The position numbers and the translations under genes were made by a program. From Streptomyces sp. Go-475 (GTDB lineage Bacteria; Actinomycetota; Actinomycetes; Streptomycetales; Streptomycetaceae), in NCBI RefSeq assembly GCF_003330845.1, contig NZ_CP026121.1:5623501-5687500 (forward strand): DNA of 64,000 nt, in the 5' to 3' direction. The notes beneath the pieces are model-generated. The model saw only the letters and a list, made by a program, of their open reading frames with translations. It was not told the DNA's origin and made no database searches. Each line of letters opens with the position of its first letter. Position 1 is the first letter of the stretch. Shown here one piece after another: positions 37,510 through 45,768 of the stretch.

Positions 37510-38142
37510 CTACCGTTTCACCGCGCACAGCAGACCGTCGCCCACCGGCAGCAGCGACGGCACCAGCTCCTGGCTCTCGCGCACCGCGCGCAGCAGTTCC
37601 CGCAGCCGCAGCACCTCGGTGGGCTGCGGGCCGGAGTCCACCGTCCGGCCGTTGGCGAAGGCGCCCTCGAAGACGACCAGTCCGCCGGGGCGGAGCAGAC
37701 GCAACGATTCGGCGAGGTAGTCCATCACCTCGAGGCGGTCACCGTCGCAGAAGACGAGGTCGTAGCCGGCGTCGGCCAGACGGGGCAGCACGTCCAGGGC
37801 GCGGCCCGGGATGAAGCGGGCCCGGTTGCTGGCGAAGCCCGAGGCGCGGAAGGCCTGGCGGGCGAACTGCTGGTGCTCCGGCTCCGGGTCCACGGTCGTC
37901 AGGACACCGTCGGGCCGCATACCGTGCAGGAGGTGGATCCCGGAGACACCGCAGCCGGTCCCGATCTCCGCGACGGCCTTCGCGTCGACGGAGGCGGCCA
38001 GCAACCGCAGCGCGGCGCCCGTGCCGGGCGACACCGAGCGCAGCCCTGCCTCGCGGGCCCGGTCCCGGGCCCAGTGCAGCGCTTCGTCCTCGGCGACATA
38101 GGCGTCGGCGAACGCCCAGCTCGTCTGCCGGTTGCCGGTAAT
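37510..38142 (-). CDS. O-methyltransferase (Rv1220c type), probable ATT start
   Basis: A SAM-dependent class I methyltransferase of 210 residues (family 3, catechol-type). VAEIGTGCGVSGIHLLHGM is the SAM loop, TVDPEPEH the acidic residue after strand 2, and DLVFCDGDR the metal/catalytic region. No ATG, GTG or TTG lies between a TTG at 38286 and a position deep in the fold. However, AGGAGAGG (minus strand, 38153-38146) stands 3 nt (6 nt from AGGAG) before an in-frame ATT at 38142, just where conserved-looking sequence (ITGNRQTSWAFAD) begins. It is divergent from the sigma gene, as Rv1220c is from sigE. Confidence 0.78.
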   Translation of the reverse strand: MTGNRQTSWAFADAYVAEDEALHWARDRAREAGLRSVSPGTGAALRLLAASVDAKAVAEIGTGCGVSGIHLLHGMRPDGVLTTVDPEPEHQQFARQAFRASGFASNRARFIPGRALDVLPRLADAGYDLVFCDGDRLEVMDYLAESLRLLRPGGLVVFEGAFANGRTVDSGPQPTEVLRLRELLRAVRESQELVPSLLPVGDGLLCAVKR

Positions 38143-38370
38143 GACCCTCTCCTGTCCCCGTGAATGCCTGGGCGTGACTGTATCCGTTGGGCCCGGGAAC
38201 CCGCAGATGGGACCGGTCGTTGGAAGGGATGAGCGAGCGGCGCGGGCCGGGACGGGGGGCAGGCAGTGGATCAGGACGCCGAGCAAGTGCCGACGCAGCA
38301 GTACGAGGCGTATCAGCCCAGATCAAATTCTCGTAAAACCGCTTATCCGGTCCTAACGGGCGAGGTGGCT

Positions 38371-39141
38371 ATGGTAGGGGCTCCACTGGACACCACCAGA
38401 GCTGACAGGGGAGGTGCGGCTGCGCCTGTGGATCGCGGAGGAGTGCTCCGGCGCTTCCTCGGATCAGCGGGCAGGCCGACATCCGTGAACGACACCGCTG
38501 CTGACCACCACGCCGCCGGCTTCGCCCAGACCGCGACCTTCACCACCGACGCGGACGGGCAGGCGTGGACTCCGCCCACGTGGGAGGAGATCGTCAGCAC
38601 GCACAGCGGCCGGGTCTACCGGCTCGCCTACCGTCTGACCGGCAACCAGCACGACGCGGAGGACCTCACGCAGGAGGTCTTCGTCCGCGTCTTCCGCTCC
38701 CTGTCGACCTACACGCCCGGCACCTTCGAGGGCTGGCTGCACCGCATCACCACGAACCTGTTCCTGGACATGGTCCGCCGCAAGCAGCGCATCCGCTTCG
38801 ACGCCCTCGGCGAGGACGCGGCCGAGCGGCTGCCCAGCAAGGAGCCCACCCCCCAGCAGGTCTTCAACGACGCGCACTTCGACGCGGACGTCCAGCAGGC
38901 CCTCGACACCCTCGCCCCCGAGTTCCGCGCCGCGGTCGTCCTGTGCGACATCGAAGGACTGTCGTACGAGGAGATCGCCGCGACCCTCGGCGTCAAGCTC
39001 GGCACGGTCCGCTCGCGGATCCACCGCGGCCGCTCCCAGCTGCGCAAGGCCCTCGCGCACCGCTCCCCGGAGGCGCGCGCCGAGCGCCGCTCCTTCGTGC
39101 CCCGTGTTCCCGCCTTGGGAGGAGGGGGCGCGAGCGCGTGA
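38371..39141 (+). CDS. ECF RNA polymerase sigma factor (mycobacterial SigE-like)
   Basis: An extracytoplasmic-function sigma factor, 256 residues from ATG 38371. Region 2 reads [31 protein letters not shown], then [18 protein letters not shown]; region 4 reads [49 protein letters not shown]. It is followed with 4-nt overlap by a zinc anti-sigma factor, then htrA and tatB, the order seen around Rv1221 sigE, so I infer envelope stress control. In-frame GTGs at 38266 and 38485 are alternative starts; mycobacterial sigE is also known to use several. It is not the ortholog of the gene named sigE in S. coelicolor. Confidence 0.92.
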   Translation: MVGAPLDTTRADRGGAAAPVDRGGVLRRFLGSAGRPTSVNDTAADHHAAGFAQTATFTTDADGQAWTPPTWEEIVSTHSGRVYRLAYRLTGNQHDAEDLTQEVFVRVFRSLSTYTPGTFEGWLHRITTNLFLDMVRRKQRIRFDALGEDAAERLPSKEPTPQQVFNDAHFDADVQQALDTLAPEFRAAVVLCDIEGLSYEEIAATLGVKLGTVRSRIHRGRSQLRKALAHRSPEARAERRSFVPRVPALGGGGASA

Positions 39142-40187
39142 GCGGATCACGGCCGAAAGCTTCCGAGGGACACCTCGCAGAGCAGCACCTGGGAGACCGA
39201 CTCTCCGCCCTGGTGGACGGAGAGCTCGGTCATGACGCGCGTGAGCGCGTACTGGCGCATGTCGCCACCTGCGCGAAGTGCAAGGCGGAGGTGGACGCCC
39301 AGCGCCGGCTGAAGAACGTCTTCGCGGAAGCGGCCCCGCCGCCCCCCTCCGAGAGTTTCCTGGCCCGCCTGCAGGGACTACCCGCGGGCAGCGGCCCGGA
39401 CGGTGACGAACTGCCGCCGGGCGGGGGAGGGCTGCCCGGCGGACTGACCGGGCGGTTCGGATCGTCCGGCGCCTTCGGGATGAAGCGCGGCGACCGGTTC
39501 GAGTTCGGGTACGCCTCGTCCCGGCCGCACCTGCCCGTGCTGCCGTCCTCCGCGGGGGGCGGGCGCCTCCCGGGGGGCGACCGCGGCCTCCCCTCCGACC
39601 CCCGCGGCCTGCCGTCGGGAAGCCGGGGCTTCCGTATCCACGACGTCGGCCGGCACGAGACGGACCGATCCTCGTCGCGCCTGCGGTTCGCCTTCGTGGC
39701 CGCCGGGGCCGTGTCCCTGGCCGCGATCGCCCTCGGCGGCGTCACCACCGGCAGCCCGACCGACGCGGAAGCCCGCGGCGGCTCCGGCACGGGGAGCAAC
39801 GTGACCCCGATGCGCCCGCAGGGCGGGGGCGCCGCGACGGCGCCCGAATCCCAGCGGCGCCGGGCCGTGGGGCCGCTGCTCGGGCAGGTGCACGGCCAGA
39901 GCGCGCTCGGCGACACCCCGGCCGCGCCGACCGAGGTGTCCGCACCCCTGCTGCCCGGAGTGCCGCAGCCCGCAGTCCGGCACCAGGTGGTACACGCGCT
40001 GACCGCCCCGGTGATGGCCGGCGCGGCCGTCATGTCCCCGCTGATACGCCCGCTCGAGGCCGCCCCGCCGGCCCCCTTGCACTCCTGGGCGGCGGTCCCC
40101 GAGATCACGGCGCCCCTGCTCGCCGTGCCCCTCCCGGACACCACCGCGTCCCCCTCTCCGCCCTCCTCCTCACACACGGCCCGCTGA
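39138..40187 (+). CDS. Zinc-binding anti-sigma factor (RseA-like) with long extracytoplasmic part
   Basis: A 349-residue anti-sigma factor. The N-terminal ZAS domain ([33 protein letters not shown]) has the H-x3-C-x2-C zinc motif that makes such factors redox-sensitive. A Pro/Gly-rich linker leads to one membrane helix ([22 protein letters not shown], about residues 190-211), then about 140 residues outside rich in Ala and Pro. The GTG start overlaps the sigma gene stop. It is over twice the length I recall for Rv1222. Regulated proteolysis involving the next gene, a protease, is an inference. Confidence 0.9.
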   Translation: MSGSRPKASEGHLAEQHLGDRLSALVDGELGHDARERVLAHVATCAKCKAEVDAQRRLKNVFAEAAPPPPSESFLARLQGLPAGSGPDGDELPPGGGGLPGGLTGRFGSSGAFGMKRGDRFEFGYASSRPHLPVLPSSAGGGRLPGGDRGLPSDPRGLPSGSRGFRIHDVGRHETDRSSSRLRFAFVAAGAVSLAAIALGGVTTGSPTDAEARGGSGTGSNVTPMRPQGGGAATAPESQRRRAVGPLLGQVHGQSALGDTPAAPTEVSAPLLPGVPQPAVRHQVVHALTAPVMAGAAVMSPLIRPLEAAPPAPLHSWAAVPEITAPLLAVPLPDTTASPSPPSSSHTAR

Positions 40188-40324
40188 CCGGCCTCTGCGC
40201 ACCGGCCCGCGAACCTGATTGAATCCCGGGGGTGGCGCCCCCGGCCGAGGTGTGGCCGGGCGCCGATTCGACGAACTGCGGCCACCGCCGACGAGCCGTG
40301 CCGCGGCTGTGCTGTGGGGAGAGC

Positions 40325-42331
40325 ATGAACGAGGGGAAGCCCACGAAAGCGAAGTGGTGGAGCCGTCCGCGCCCGCAGGGCCCGTCGGCGGAGCCGGAGG
40401 GCACGGACGGGCCCGTGGCGGCGGACCCGGGCGCGGCTGAGACCCGCGAGCAGGCGGCGGCCCCGGCGGCCGCCGCCGACACCGACGGCGACTTCGAGCT
40501 GCCGCGCCCCGCCGCGCCGCAGCAGGACGACACCGGCGACTACGAGCTGAGGAGCCCCGAGGCGCCAGCGACCGGGGAGACACCGGCCGGGGCCTCCGCT
40601 GCTGCGAGCGTGGTCGAGTCCGGCGTCGAGGCGGGTCCTGCCGCTGCGAGCGTCGGGGAGTCGGGCACCGAGGTGGCTCCCGCTGCCATGAGCGTCGTGG
40701 AGGCCGGCGTCGAGGCTGGTTCCGCTGCTGCGAGCGCCGTCGAGTCGGGTACCGAGGCGGGCTCCGCCGCCGCCGAGGTCGGAGACGGCGTTCCCGCCCC
40801 CGCTCCCGCCGCGGCCGCCGTGCCGGTCGACGTCGGGGTCAAGCCTCTGCACGATCCCGACCCGTACAGCACCCCGCCCTATGGCGAGCCCGGCCCCTGG
40901 GCGCCCGCGCCGCCGGTTCAGCACCCGGCGGCTACACCGACGCACGGCGTGGCGATGCCGGGGCAGGCGAGTGTGCCGGGCCCGCCCGTGGCGCCGGTGG
41001 TGCCGGCGCAGTCCTCCCACGTCCCCGCCGCGCTGGAGCAGGCGCAGGCGCAGGCACCGGCGCAGGTGCCCGTCGCCCCGGTCCACGCCGACGTCCCGCC
41101 CCAGGGACCCGCCCCCGACCCCTGGCAGCGCTACGACCCCTGGGCCGCTCCCGCGCCGCCCGGGGGCCTCGCCCCGCTCCAGCAGAACGGCGCCGCCGTC
41201 CCCAGCACGGAACAGCGGCGCAAGCGGGGCAGGAAGGCCCTGGTCGGCGGGGCCGTGCTGCTCGCGCTCGTGTCCGGGGGCATCGGCGGCGCCCTGGGGA
41301 CGTACCTGGAGCGGAACGGCGGCGTCGGGACCGTCGAGCTGCCGCAGGCCGGGAAGGAGTCCACCGGGCGCGACGCGGGCAGCGTGGCCGGGATCGCCGG
41401 GCGGGCCCTGCCCAGCGTGGTCACCCTGCATGTGAGCGGCGCCGGCGAACAGGGCACGGGCACCGGCTTCGTGCTCGACACCCGCGGCCACATCCTCACC
41501 AACAACCACGTCGTGCAGCCCGCCGGATCCGGCGGCGAGATCACCGTGACCTTCAACGGCGGGGAGACCGCCCAGGCCGAGCTCGTCGGCCGGGACAGCG
41601 GCTACGACCTCGCCGTCGTGAGGGTGAAGGGCGTCCGAGGACTCACCCCCCTGCCCCTGGGCAACTCCGACAACGTGCAGGTCGGCGACCCGGTCGTGGC
41701 CATCGGCGCGCCCTTCGACCTGGCCGGCACCGTCACCTCCGGCATCATCAGCGCCAAGGAGCGGCCCATCACGGCAGGCGGCGAGAAGGGCGACGGCAGC
41801 GACGTGTCGTACGTCGACGCGCTGCAGACCGACGCGCCCATCAACCCCGGCAACTCCGGCGGCCCGCTGCTCGACGCCAAGGGCCGGGTCATCGGCATCA
41901 ACTCGGCCATCCGCTCGGCGGGCAGCGGCTCCGACCTGGAGAGCGGACAGTCCGGCTCGATAGGCCTCGGCTTCGCCATCCCCATCAACCAGGGCAAGCG
42001 CGTCGCCGAGGAGCTGATCAACACCGGGAAGGCCACCCACCCGGTGATCGGCATCACCCTGGACATGGACTACGGCGGCGACGGCGCCCGTGTCGCCGCC
42101 CAGGGCAGCGAGGGCGGGCCCCCGGTCACCGCGGGCGGCCCGGGTGCCCAGGCCGGCATCAAGGCCGGTGACGTCATCACCGAGGTCGACGGCCAGCGAG
42201 TCCACTCCGGCGAGGAGCTGATCGTCAAGACCCGGGCGCACCGCCCCGGCGACCGGCTGAGGCTGACCCTGGAGCGGGGCGGCGAGGAGCGGACCGTGTC
42301 GCTCGTCCTCGGGTCCTCCGGAGGGGACTGA
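40325..42331 (+). CDS. htrA: Membrane-anchored HtrA/DegP-like serine protease with PDZ domain
   Basis: Envelope quality-control protease of 668 residues. A long Ala/Pro-rich cytoplasmic N-terminus (about 320 residues, with four 14-residue repeats at 93-148) precedes a membrane helix (ALVGGAVLLALVSGGIGGALGTYL). The trypsin-like domain has His395 (TNNHVV), Asp428 (GYDLAVV) and Ser511 (NPGNSGGPL). A PDZ domain closes the protein (GPGAQAGIKAGDVITEVDGQRV). GGGGAG precedes the ATG at 40325. By position it corresponds to Rv1223 and probably belongs to the sigma factor's stress module. Confidence 0.93.
   Translation: MNEGKPTKAKWWSRPRPQGPSAEPEGTDGPVAADPGAAETREQAAAPAAAADTDGDFELPRPAAPQQDDTGDYELRSPEAPATGETPAGASAAASVVESGVEAGPAAASVGESGTEVAPAAMSVVEAGVEAGSAAASAVESGTEAGSAAAEVGDGVPAPAPAAAAVPVDVGVKPLHDPDPYSTPPYGEPGPWAPAPPVQHPAATPTHGVAMPGQASVPGPPVAPVVPAQSSHVPAALEQAQAQAPAQVPVAPVHADVPPQGPAPDPWQRYDPWAAPAPPGGLAPLQQNGAAVPSTEQRRKRGRKALVGGAVLLALVSGGIGGALGTYLERNGGVGTVELPQAGKESTGRDAGSVAGIAGRALPSVVTLHVSGAGEQGTGTGFVLDTRGHILTNNHVVQPAGSGGEITVTFNGGETAQAELVGRDSGYDLAVVRVKGVRGLTPLPLGNSDNVQVGDPVVAIGAPFDLAGTVTSGIISAKERPITAGGEKGDGSDVSYVDALQTDAPINPGNSGGPLLDAKGRVIGINSAIRSAGSGSDLESGQSGSIGLGFAIPINQGKRVAEELINTGKATHPVIGITLDMDYGGDGARVAAQGSEGGPPVTAGGPGAQAGIKAGDVITEVDGQRVHSGEELIVKTRAHRPGDRLRLTLERGGEERTVSLVLGSSGGD
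40601..40768 (+). repeat. Four tandem 42-bp coding repeats in htrA
   Basis: The encoded 14-residue units are AASVVESGVEAGPA, AASVGESGTEVAPA, AMSVVEAGVEAGSA and AASAVESGTEAGSA (residues 93-148). They lie in the disordered cytoplasmic part. Confidence 0.85.
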
Positions 42332-42524
42332 GCCGTGACGACCAGGGCTTACAGGGGCGAACAAGGCAAACAATCGGGAAAGCGCTGCCACTGGCCGCAC
42401 CCGGAGGTCTCGGGACGGTACCGGTCGGACAGGATCGCCGGGTACCGTGGAGCCGGCCCGGACCACGGCAACACCCGCACCGACCACGAGGGCCGAGGAC
42501 CGAGGACATCGCAAGGAGCTTCAG

Positions 42525-42971
42525 GTGTTCAATGACATAGGACCACTCGAGCTGGTGACGCTCATCGTCCTTGCCGTGCTCGTCTTCGGTCCGGACAAGC
42601 TCCCCAAGGTCATCCAGGACGTGACGCGCACGATCCGGAAGATCCGTGAGTTCTCGGAGAGCGCCAAGCAGGACATCCGGGAGGAACTCGGCCCGGAGTT
42701 CAAGGACTTCGAGTTCGAGGACCTCAACCCCAAGACGTTCATCCGCAAGCAGCTGGACAACGACGACCTGGGGCTCAAGGAGATCCGCAACGGCTTCGAC
42801 CTCAAGAAGGAGATGGCCGAGGTCACCGACGCCGTCCACGGCCGCGACTCGGACACCTCGTCCTCGTCCTCCTCGTCGTCCGGCTCCTCCGGCGGCCGGA
42901 TCGACATGACCAAGAAGCCCGAGACGCCCGACCGGGACGACCGGCCGCCCTTCGACGCGGACGCCACCTGA
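42525..42971 (+). CDS. tatB: Sec-independent translocase subunit TatB
   Basis: Component of the twin-arginine translocase. 148 residues from a GTG start with AAGGAG 7 nt upstream. The short N-terminal membrane helix LELVTLIVLAVLVFGPDKLP, with the conserved Gly-Pro at its end, is followed by an amphipathic helix (KVIQDVTRTIRKIREFSESA) and an acidic tail with a run of Ser. It stands after htrA as in mycobacteria (Rv1224). TACCGT at about 42443 may be the -10 of its own promoter. Confidence 0.95.
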   Translation: MFNDIGPLELVTLIVLAVLVFGPDKLPKVIQDVTRTIRKIREFSESAKQDIREELGPEFKDFEFEDLNPKTFIRKQLDNDDLGLKEIRNGFDLKKEMAEVTDAVHGRDSDTSSSSSSSSGSSGGRIDMTKKPETPDRDDRPPFDADAT

Positions 42972-43195
42972 GCGACCCGCCCCGGGGTGTGCGCCCCGGC
43001 GCGCGTGACGCGTTTCATACTCCGGTCGGGCTGTGTACGGCCTGAACGAGGCGCCCGTGCGGCCCACGCGCCGGGCGGTTTCCCTGCTGCTCGCAGCGGT
43101 GTGGCTATGCTGCCGAGTTGTTGTGCGGACCGGTCGAGTACGCCCGATGGGGGGCGGGCCGCTCGGTCCGACTAGAGCGAGGAGGGCTCGGGCAC

Positions 43196-43867
43196 ATGGA
43201 GACGACGAGTGGGGCAGTCGCGCAGGCGCCGGCCACGGAGGGCGGACAACAGGTCCCCTCCGCCCGGCGTACGGTCGACGGCTACCTGCGCGCGCCCTTC
43301 CCGTGGTACGGCCTCGACGAGGCCTTCACGGGGCCGCGCTGGCTGATGCAGGTCGGTGTGACGGCCGACGGGGCCGTGGAACACGGGTCGATCGGGCACG
43401 GTGACGAGCCCACGGTGCGCAACGAGCATGCCGCCGGGGGCGACCAGGAGTCCAAGGAGAAGTTCGCGGTCGTCGTGACCGTGGCGGCGAACCCCTCACG
43501 GCGCAGTGCCGACGGCACGGGGCTGCTGGAGGCCACGTCGGTGTCGTCCGCGGCGTGGCTCGCGGGTGTGGGGCTGCTGTCCTTCACCTGGCCGGGGCAG
43601 ATGGACCACTCGCTGCGGGACGACTGGCTGGAGCAGCAGACCGAGACGGCGTGGGTGCTGGCCGACGACCTCGACGGGCCCGACTGGTCGACGCTGTCGC
43701 TTCCCGTGGACGGGGTGCCGACGGCGTTCCACTACCGGGAGTCGGAGTTCGGGTGGGTGCTCGCCGGGTCGACCGCGGCCGGGGTTCATGTCGGGGCGTA
43801 CGGCAGGGGCATGAGTGCGTATGGACTCGGCTTCTCCGTGGTGAAGGACATCGCCGCGTACGCGTGA
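43196..43867 (+). CDS. Conserved hypothetical protein, 223 aa
   Basis: No known family recognised. The sequence is a soluble alpha/beta protein with few charged repeats and no signal or membrane helix. It begins METTSGAVAQAPATEGGQQ, continues with RTVDGYLRAPFPWYGLDEAFTGPRW and ends YGRGMSAYGLGFSVVKDIAAYA. GGAGGG precedes the ATG by 10 nt. Third-position G/C use supports a real gene. It is followed by a strong hairpin and faces mrp. Confidence 0.75.
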   Translation: METTSGAVAQAPATEGGQQVPSARRTVDGYLRAPFPWYGLDEAFTGPRWLMQVGVTADGAVEHGSIGHGDEPTVRNEHAAGGDQESKEKFAVVVTVAANPSRRSADGTGLLEATSVSSAAWLAGVGLLSFTWPGQMDHSLRDDWLEQQTETAWVLADDLDGPDWSTLSLPVDGVPTAFHYRESEFGWVLAGSTAAGVHVGAYGRGMSAYGLGFSVVKDIAAYA

Positions 43868-43874
43868 GTTTATT

Positions 43875-43898
43875 GGGGCGCCGGGTTTTCGGCGCCCC
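43875..43898 (+). terminator. Terminator after hypothetical gene
   Basis: A 9-bp stem GGGGCGCCG/CGGCGCCCC (43875-43883 with 43890-43898) with loop GGTTTT starts 8 nt after the stop. Confidence 0.8.
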
Positions 43899-43924
43899 TT
43901 CCCCGGGGGATCCTGCCGTCGGGC

Positions 43925-43972
43925 GGCTGCGGGCCGTCTGTGGTTGCCCGCGCAGTTCCCCGCGCCCCTGAG
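43925..43972 (-). repeat. Dispersed intergenic repeat, inverted copy
   Basis: The minus strand carries GGGGCGCGGGGAACTGCGCG (43968-43949), identical to the 20-nt core at 26331-26350, followed by GGCAACCACAGACGGCCCGC. It lies in the gap between convergent genes. Confidence 0.7.
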
Positions 43973-43991
43973 GGACGCTGCCCCAAGGGAT

Positions 43992-45125
43992 CTAGAACTT
44001 GTTCCGCGGAGTGATCCCCAGCGACAGGCCCGACAGGCCCCGCTGCCGGCCGCCCAGCTTGCCCGCGATCGCGCGGAGGGACGAGCCCGCCGGGGAGTCC
44101 GGGTCGGTCAGGACGACCGGCTTGCCCTCGTCGCCGCCCTCGCGGAGGCGGACGTCGATCGGGATGCTGCCGAGGACCGGGACGTTCGCGCCGGTCGTGC
44201 GGGTCAGGCCCTCGGCGACGAGCTGGCCGCCGCCCGTGCCGAAGACGTCGACCATCTCGCCGCAGTGCGGGCAGGGCAGGCCGGACATGTTCTCCACCAC
44301 GCCGACGATCTTCTGGTGCGTCTGCACGGCGATGGAGCCGGCCCGCTCGGCGACCTCGGCCGCCGCCTGCTGCGGCGTCGTGACGACCAGGATCTCGGCG
44401 TTCGGGACCAGCTGGGCGACGGAGATCGCGATGTCGCCGGTGCCGGGCGGCAGGTCCAGGAGGAGGACGTCCAGGTCGCCCCAGTACACGTCCGCCAGGA
44501 ACTGCTGGAGGGCGCGGTGGAGCATCGGGCCGCGCCAGACGACCGGGGTGTTGCCCGGCGTGAACATGCCGATGGAGATGACCTTCACGCCGTTCGCCGA
44601 CGGCGGCATGATCATGTTCTCGACCTGGGTCGGGAGGCCGTCGGCGCCGAGCATGCGCGGCACGCTGTGGCCGTAGATGTCGGCGTCGACGACACCGACC
44701 TTGAGGCCGTCGGCGGCCATCGCCGCCGCCAGGTTGACCGTCACGGAGGACTTGCCGACGCCGCCCTTGCCGGAGGCGACCGCGTAGACGCGGGTCAGGT
44801 TGCCCGGCTTCGCGAAGGGCACCTCGCGCTCGGTCTGGCCGCCGCGCAGGGCGGTCGCCAGCTCGCGGCGCTGCTCGTCGCTCATCACGTCGAGCGTGAC
44901 GTCGACGCGGGTGACGCCCTCGACGCCGGAGACCGCCTCCGTGACGCGCTGCGTGATCGTGTCCCGCATCGGGCAGCCCGAGACCGTGAGGTACACGGTG
45001 ACGGCGACCGCCCCGTCCGCGCCGATCTCCACGGATTTGACCATCCCGAGTTCGGTGATGGGCTTGTGGATCTCGGGGTCGTTCACCGTCGCCAGTGCCT
45101 CGCGCACCGCGTCTTCCGTAGCCAT
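43992..45125 (-). CDS. mrp: Mrp/ApbC family iron-sulfur cluster carrier ATPase
   Basis: P-loop ATPase of 377 residues that carries Fe-S clusters to apoproteins. An N-terminal MIP18/DUF59 domain (EALATVNDPEIHKPITELGMV ... VSGCPMRDTI) is fused to the Mrp domain with deviant Walker A (SGKGGVGKSSVTVNLA), DLPPGTGD and the CxxC cluster site GLPCPHCGE. The ATG at 45125 has TACCAT 7 nt upstream and no Shine-Dalgarno, consistent with a leaderless mRNA. By position it corresponds to Rv1229c. Confidence 0.94.
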   Translation of the reverse strand: MATEDAVREALATVNDPEIHKPITELGMVKSVEIGADGAVAVTVYLTVSGCPMRDTITQRVTEAVSGVEGVTRVDVTLDVMSDEQRRELATALRGGQTEREVPFAKPGNLTRVYAVASGKGGVGKSSVTVNLAAAMAADGLKVGVVDADIYGHSVPRMLGADGLPTQVENMIMPPSANGVKVISIGMFTPGNTPVVWRGPMLHRALQQFLADVYWGDLDVLLLDLPPGTGDIAISVAQLVPNAEILVVTTPQQAAAEVAERAGSIAVQTHQKIVGVVENMSGLPCPHCGEMVDVFGTGGGQLVAEGLTRTTGANVPVLGSIPIDVRLREGGDEGKPVVLTDPDSPAGSSLRAIAGKLGGRQRGLSGLSLGITPRNKF

Positions 45126-45132
45126 AAGGACG

Positions 45133-45138
45133 ATGGTA
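45133..45138 (-). promoter_or_regulatory. -10 element of probable leaderless mrp promoter
   Basis: Minus-strand TACCAT ends 7 nt before the mrp ATG. It lies in the 43-nt gap after the DUF1003 gene, so mrp can be transcribed on its own. Confidence 0.6.
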
Positions 45139-45168
45139 CGGCGCCGTACCGGGGCGTAGGAAAGCCCG

Positions 45169-45768
45169 TCACCGGTCGTCTGCGTCACGTCCCCGTGACC
45201 GTTCCGCCGGGAATACGACGGTGTCGTGACGGTGGCCGTTCTGCCGTTCCTCCAGTTCCTTGACCATGTCCTGGAGCTCCGAGCGGATCCAGTCGCGGGT
45301 GGCGACCTCGCCCAGGCCGATGCGCAGGGCGGCGACCTCGCGGGTCAGGTACTCGGTGTCCGCGATCGACCGCTCGTTCTGCTTGCGGTCCTGCTCCAGG
45401 TTGACCCGGTCGCGGTCGTCCTGCCGGTTCTGCGCGAGCAGGATCAGCGGGGCGGCGTAGGAGGCCTGGAGCGACAGCATCAGGGTCAGGAAGATGAACG
45501 GGTACTCGTCGAACCGCAGGTCGCGCGGGGCGAGGGTGTTCCACGCCACCCACAGGACGATGGCGGCCGTCATCCAGACCAGGAACCGCCCGGTGCCGAG
45601 GAAGCGCGCGATGCGCTCCGACAGCCGGCCGAAGGCCTCCGGGTCGTACTCGGGCAGGATCCGGCGCCTCGGCACACCCGGCTGGTCGAGGCGGGCGGTG
45701 CGCGGCCGGGAAGCCGCCGTGGCACCCGCCGGCGTGCGTTCGCGCAGGCTCTCACGCTCAGGAACCAT
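45169..45768 (-). CDS. DUF1003 membrane protein
   Basis: A 199-residue protein with the DUF1003 core: two membrane helices (FLVWMTAAIVLWVAWNTLA and YPFIFLTLMLSLQASYAAPLILLAQ) followed by the conserved QNRQDDRDRVNLEQDRKQN stretch and a coiled-coil tail. Function unknown. It overlaps the end of the MgtE-N/CBS gene by 11 nt, so the pair is co-translated, and a joint role in divalent-cation homeostasis is plausible but unproven. The arrangement matches Rv1231c/Rv1232c. Confidence 0.9.
   Translation of the reverse strand: MVPERESLRERTPAGATAASRPRTARLDQPGVPRRRILPEYDPEAFGRLSERIARFLGTGRFLVWMTAAIVLWVAWNTLAPRDLRFDEYPFIFLTLMLSLQASYAAPLILLAQNRQDDRDRVNLEQDRKQNERSIADTEYLTREVAALRIGLGEVATRDWIRSELQDMVKELEERQNGHRHDTVVFPAERSRGRDADDR

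Noticed and set aside
38371..39141. Naming the sigma factor SigE of S. coelicolor
   Set aside because: S. coelicolor SigE is in a cse operon with a two-component system. The present context (anti-sigma, htrA, tatB) matches the mycobacterial gene of the same name instead.
39230..42514. Minus-strand open frame of 1094 codons
   Set aside because: Antisense to the anti-sigma and HtrA genes, both of which have clear domains and catalytic residues on the plus strand.
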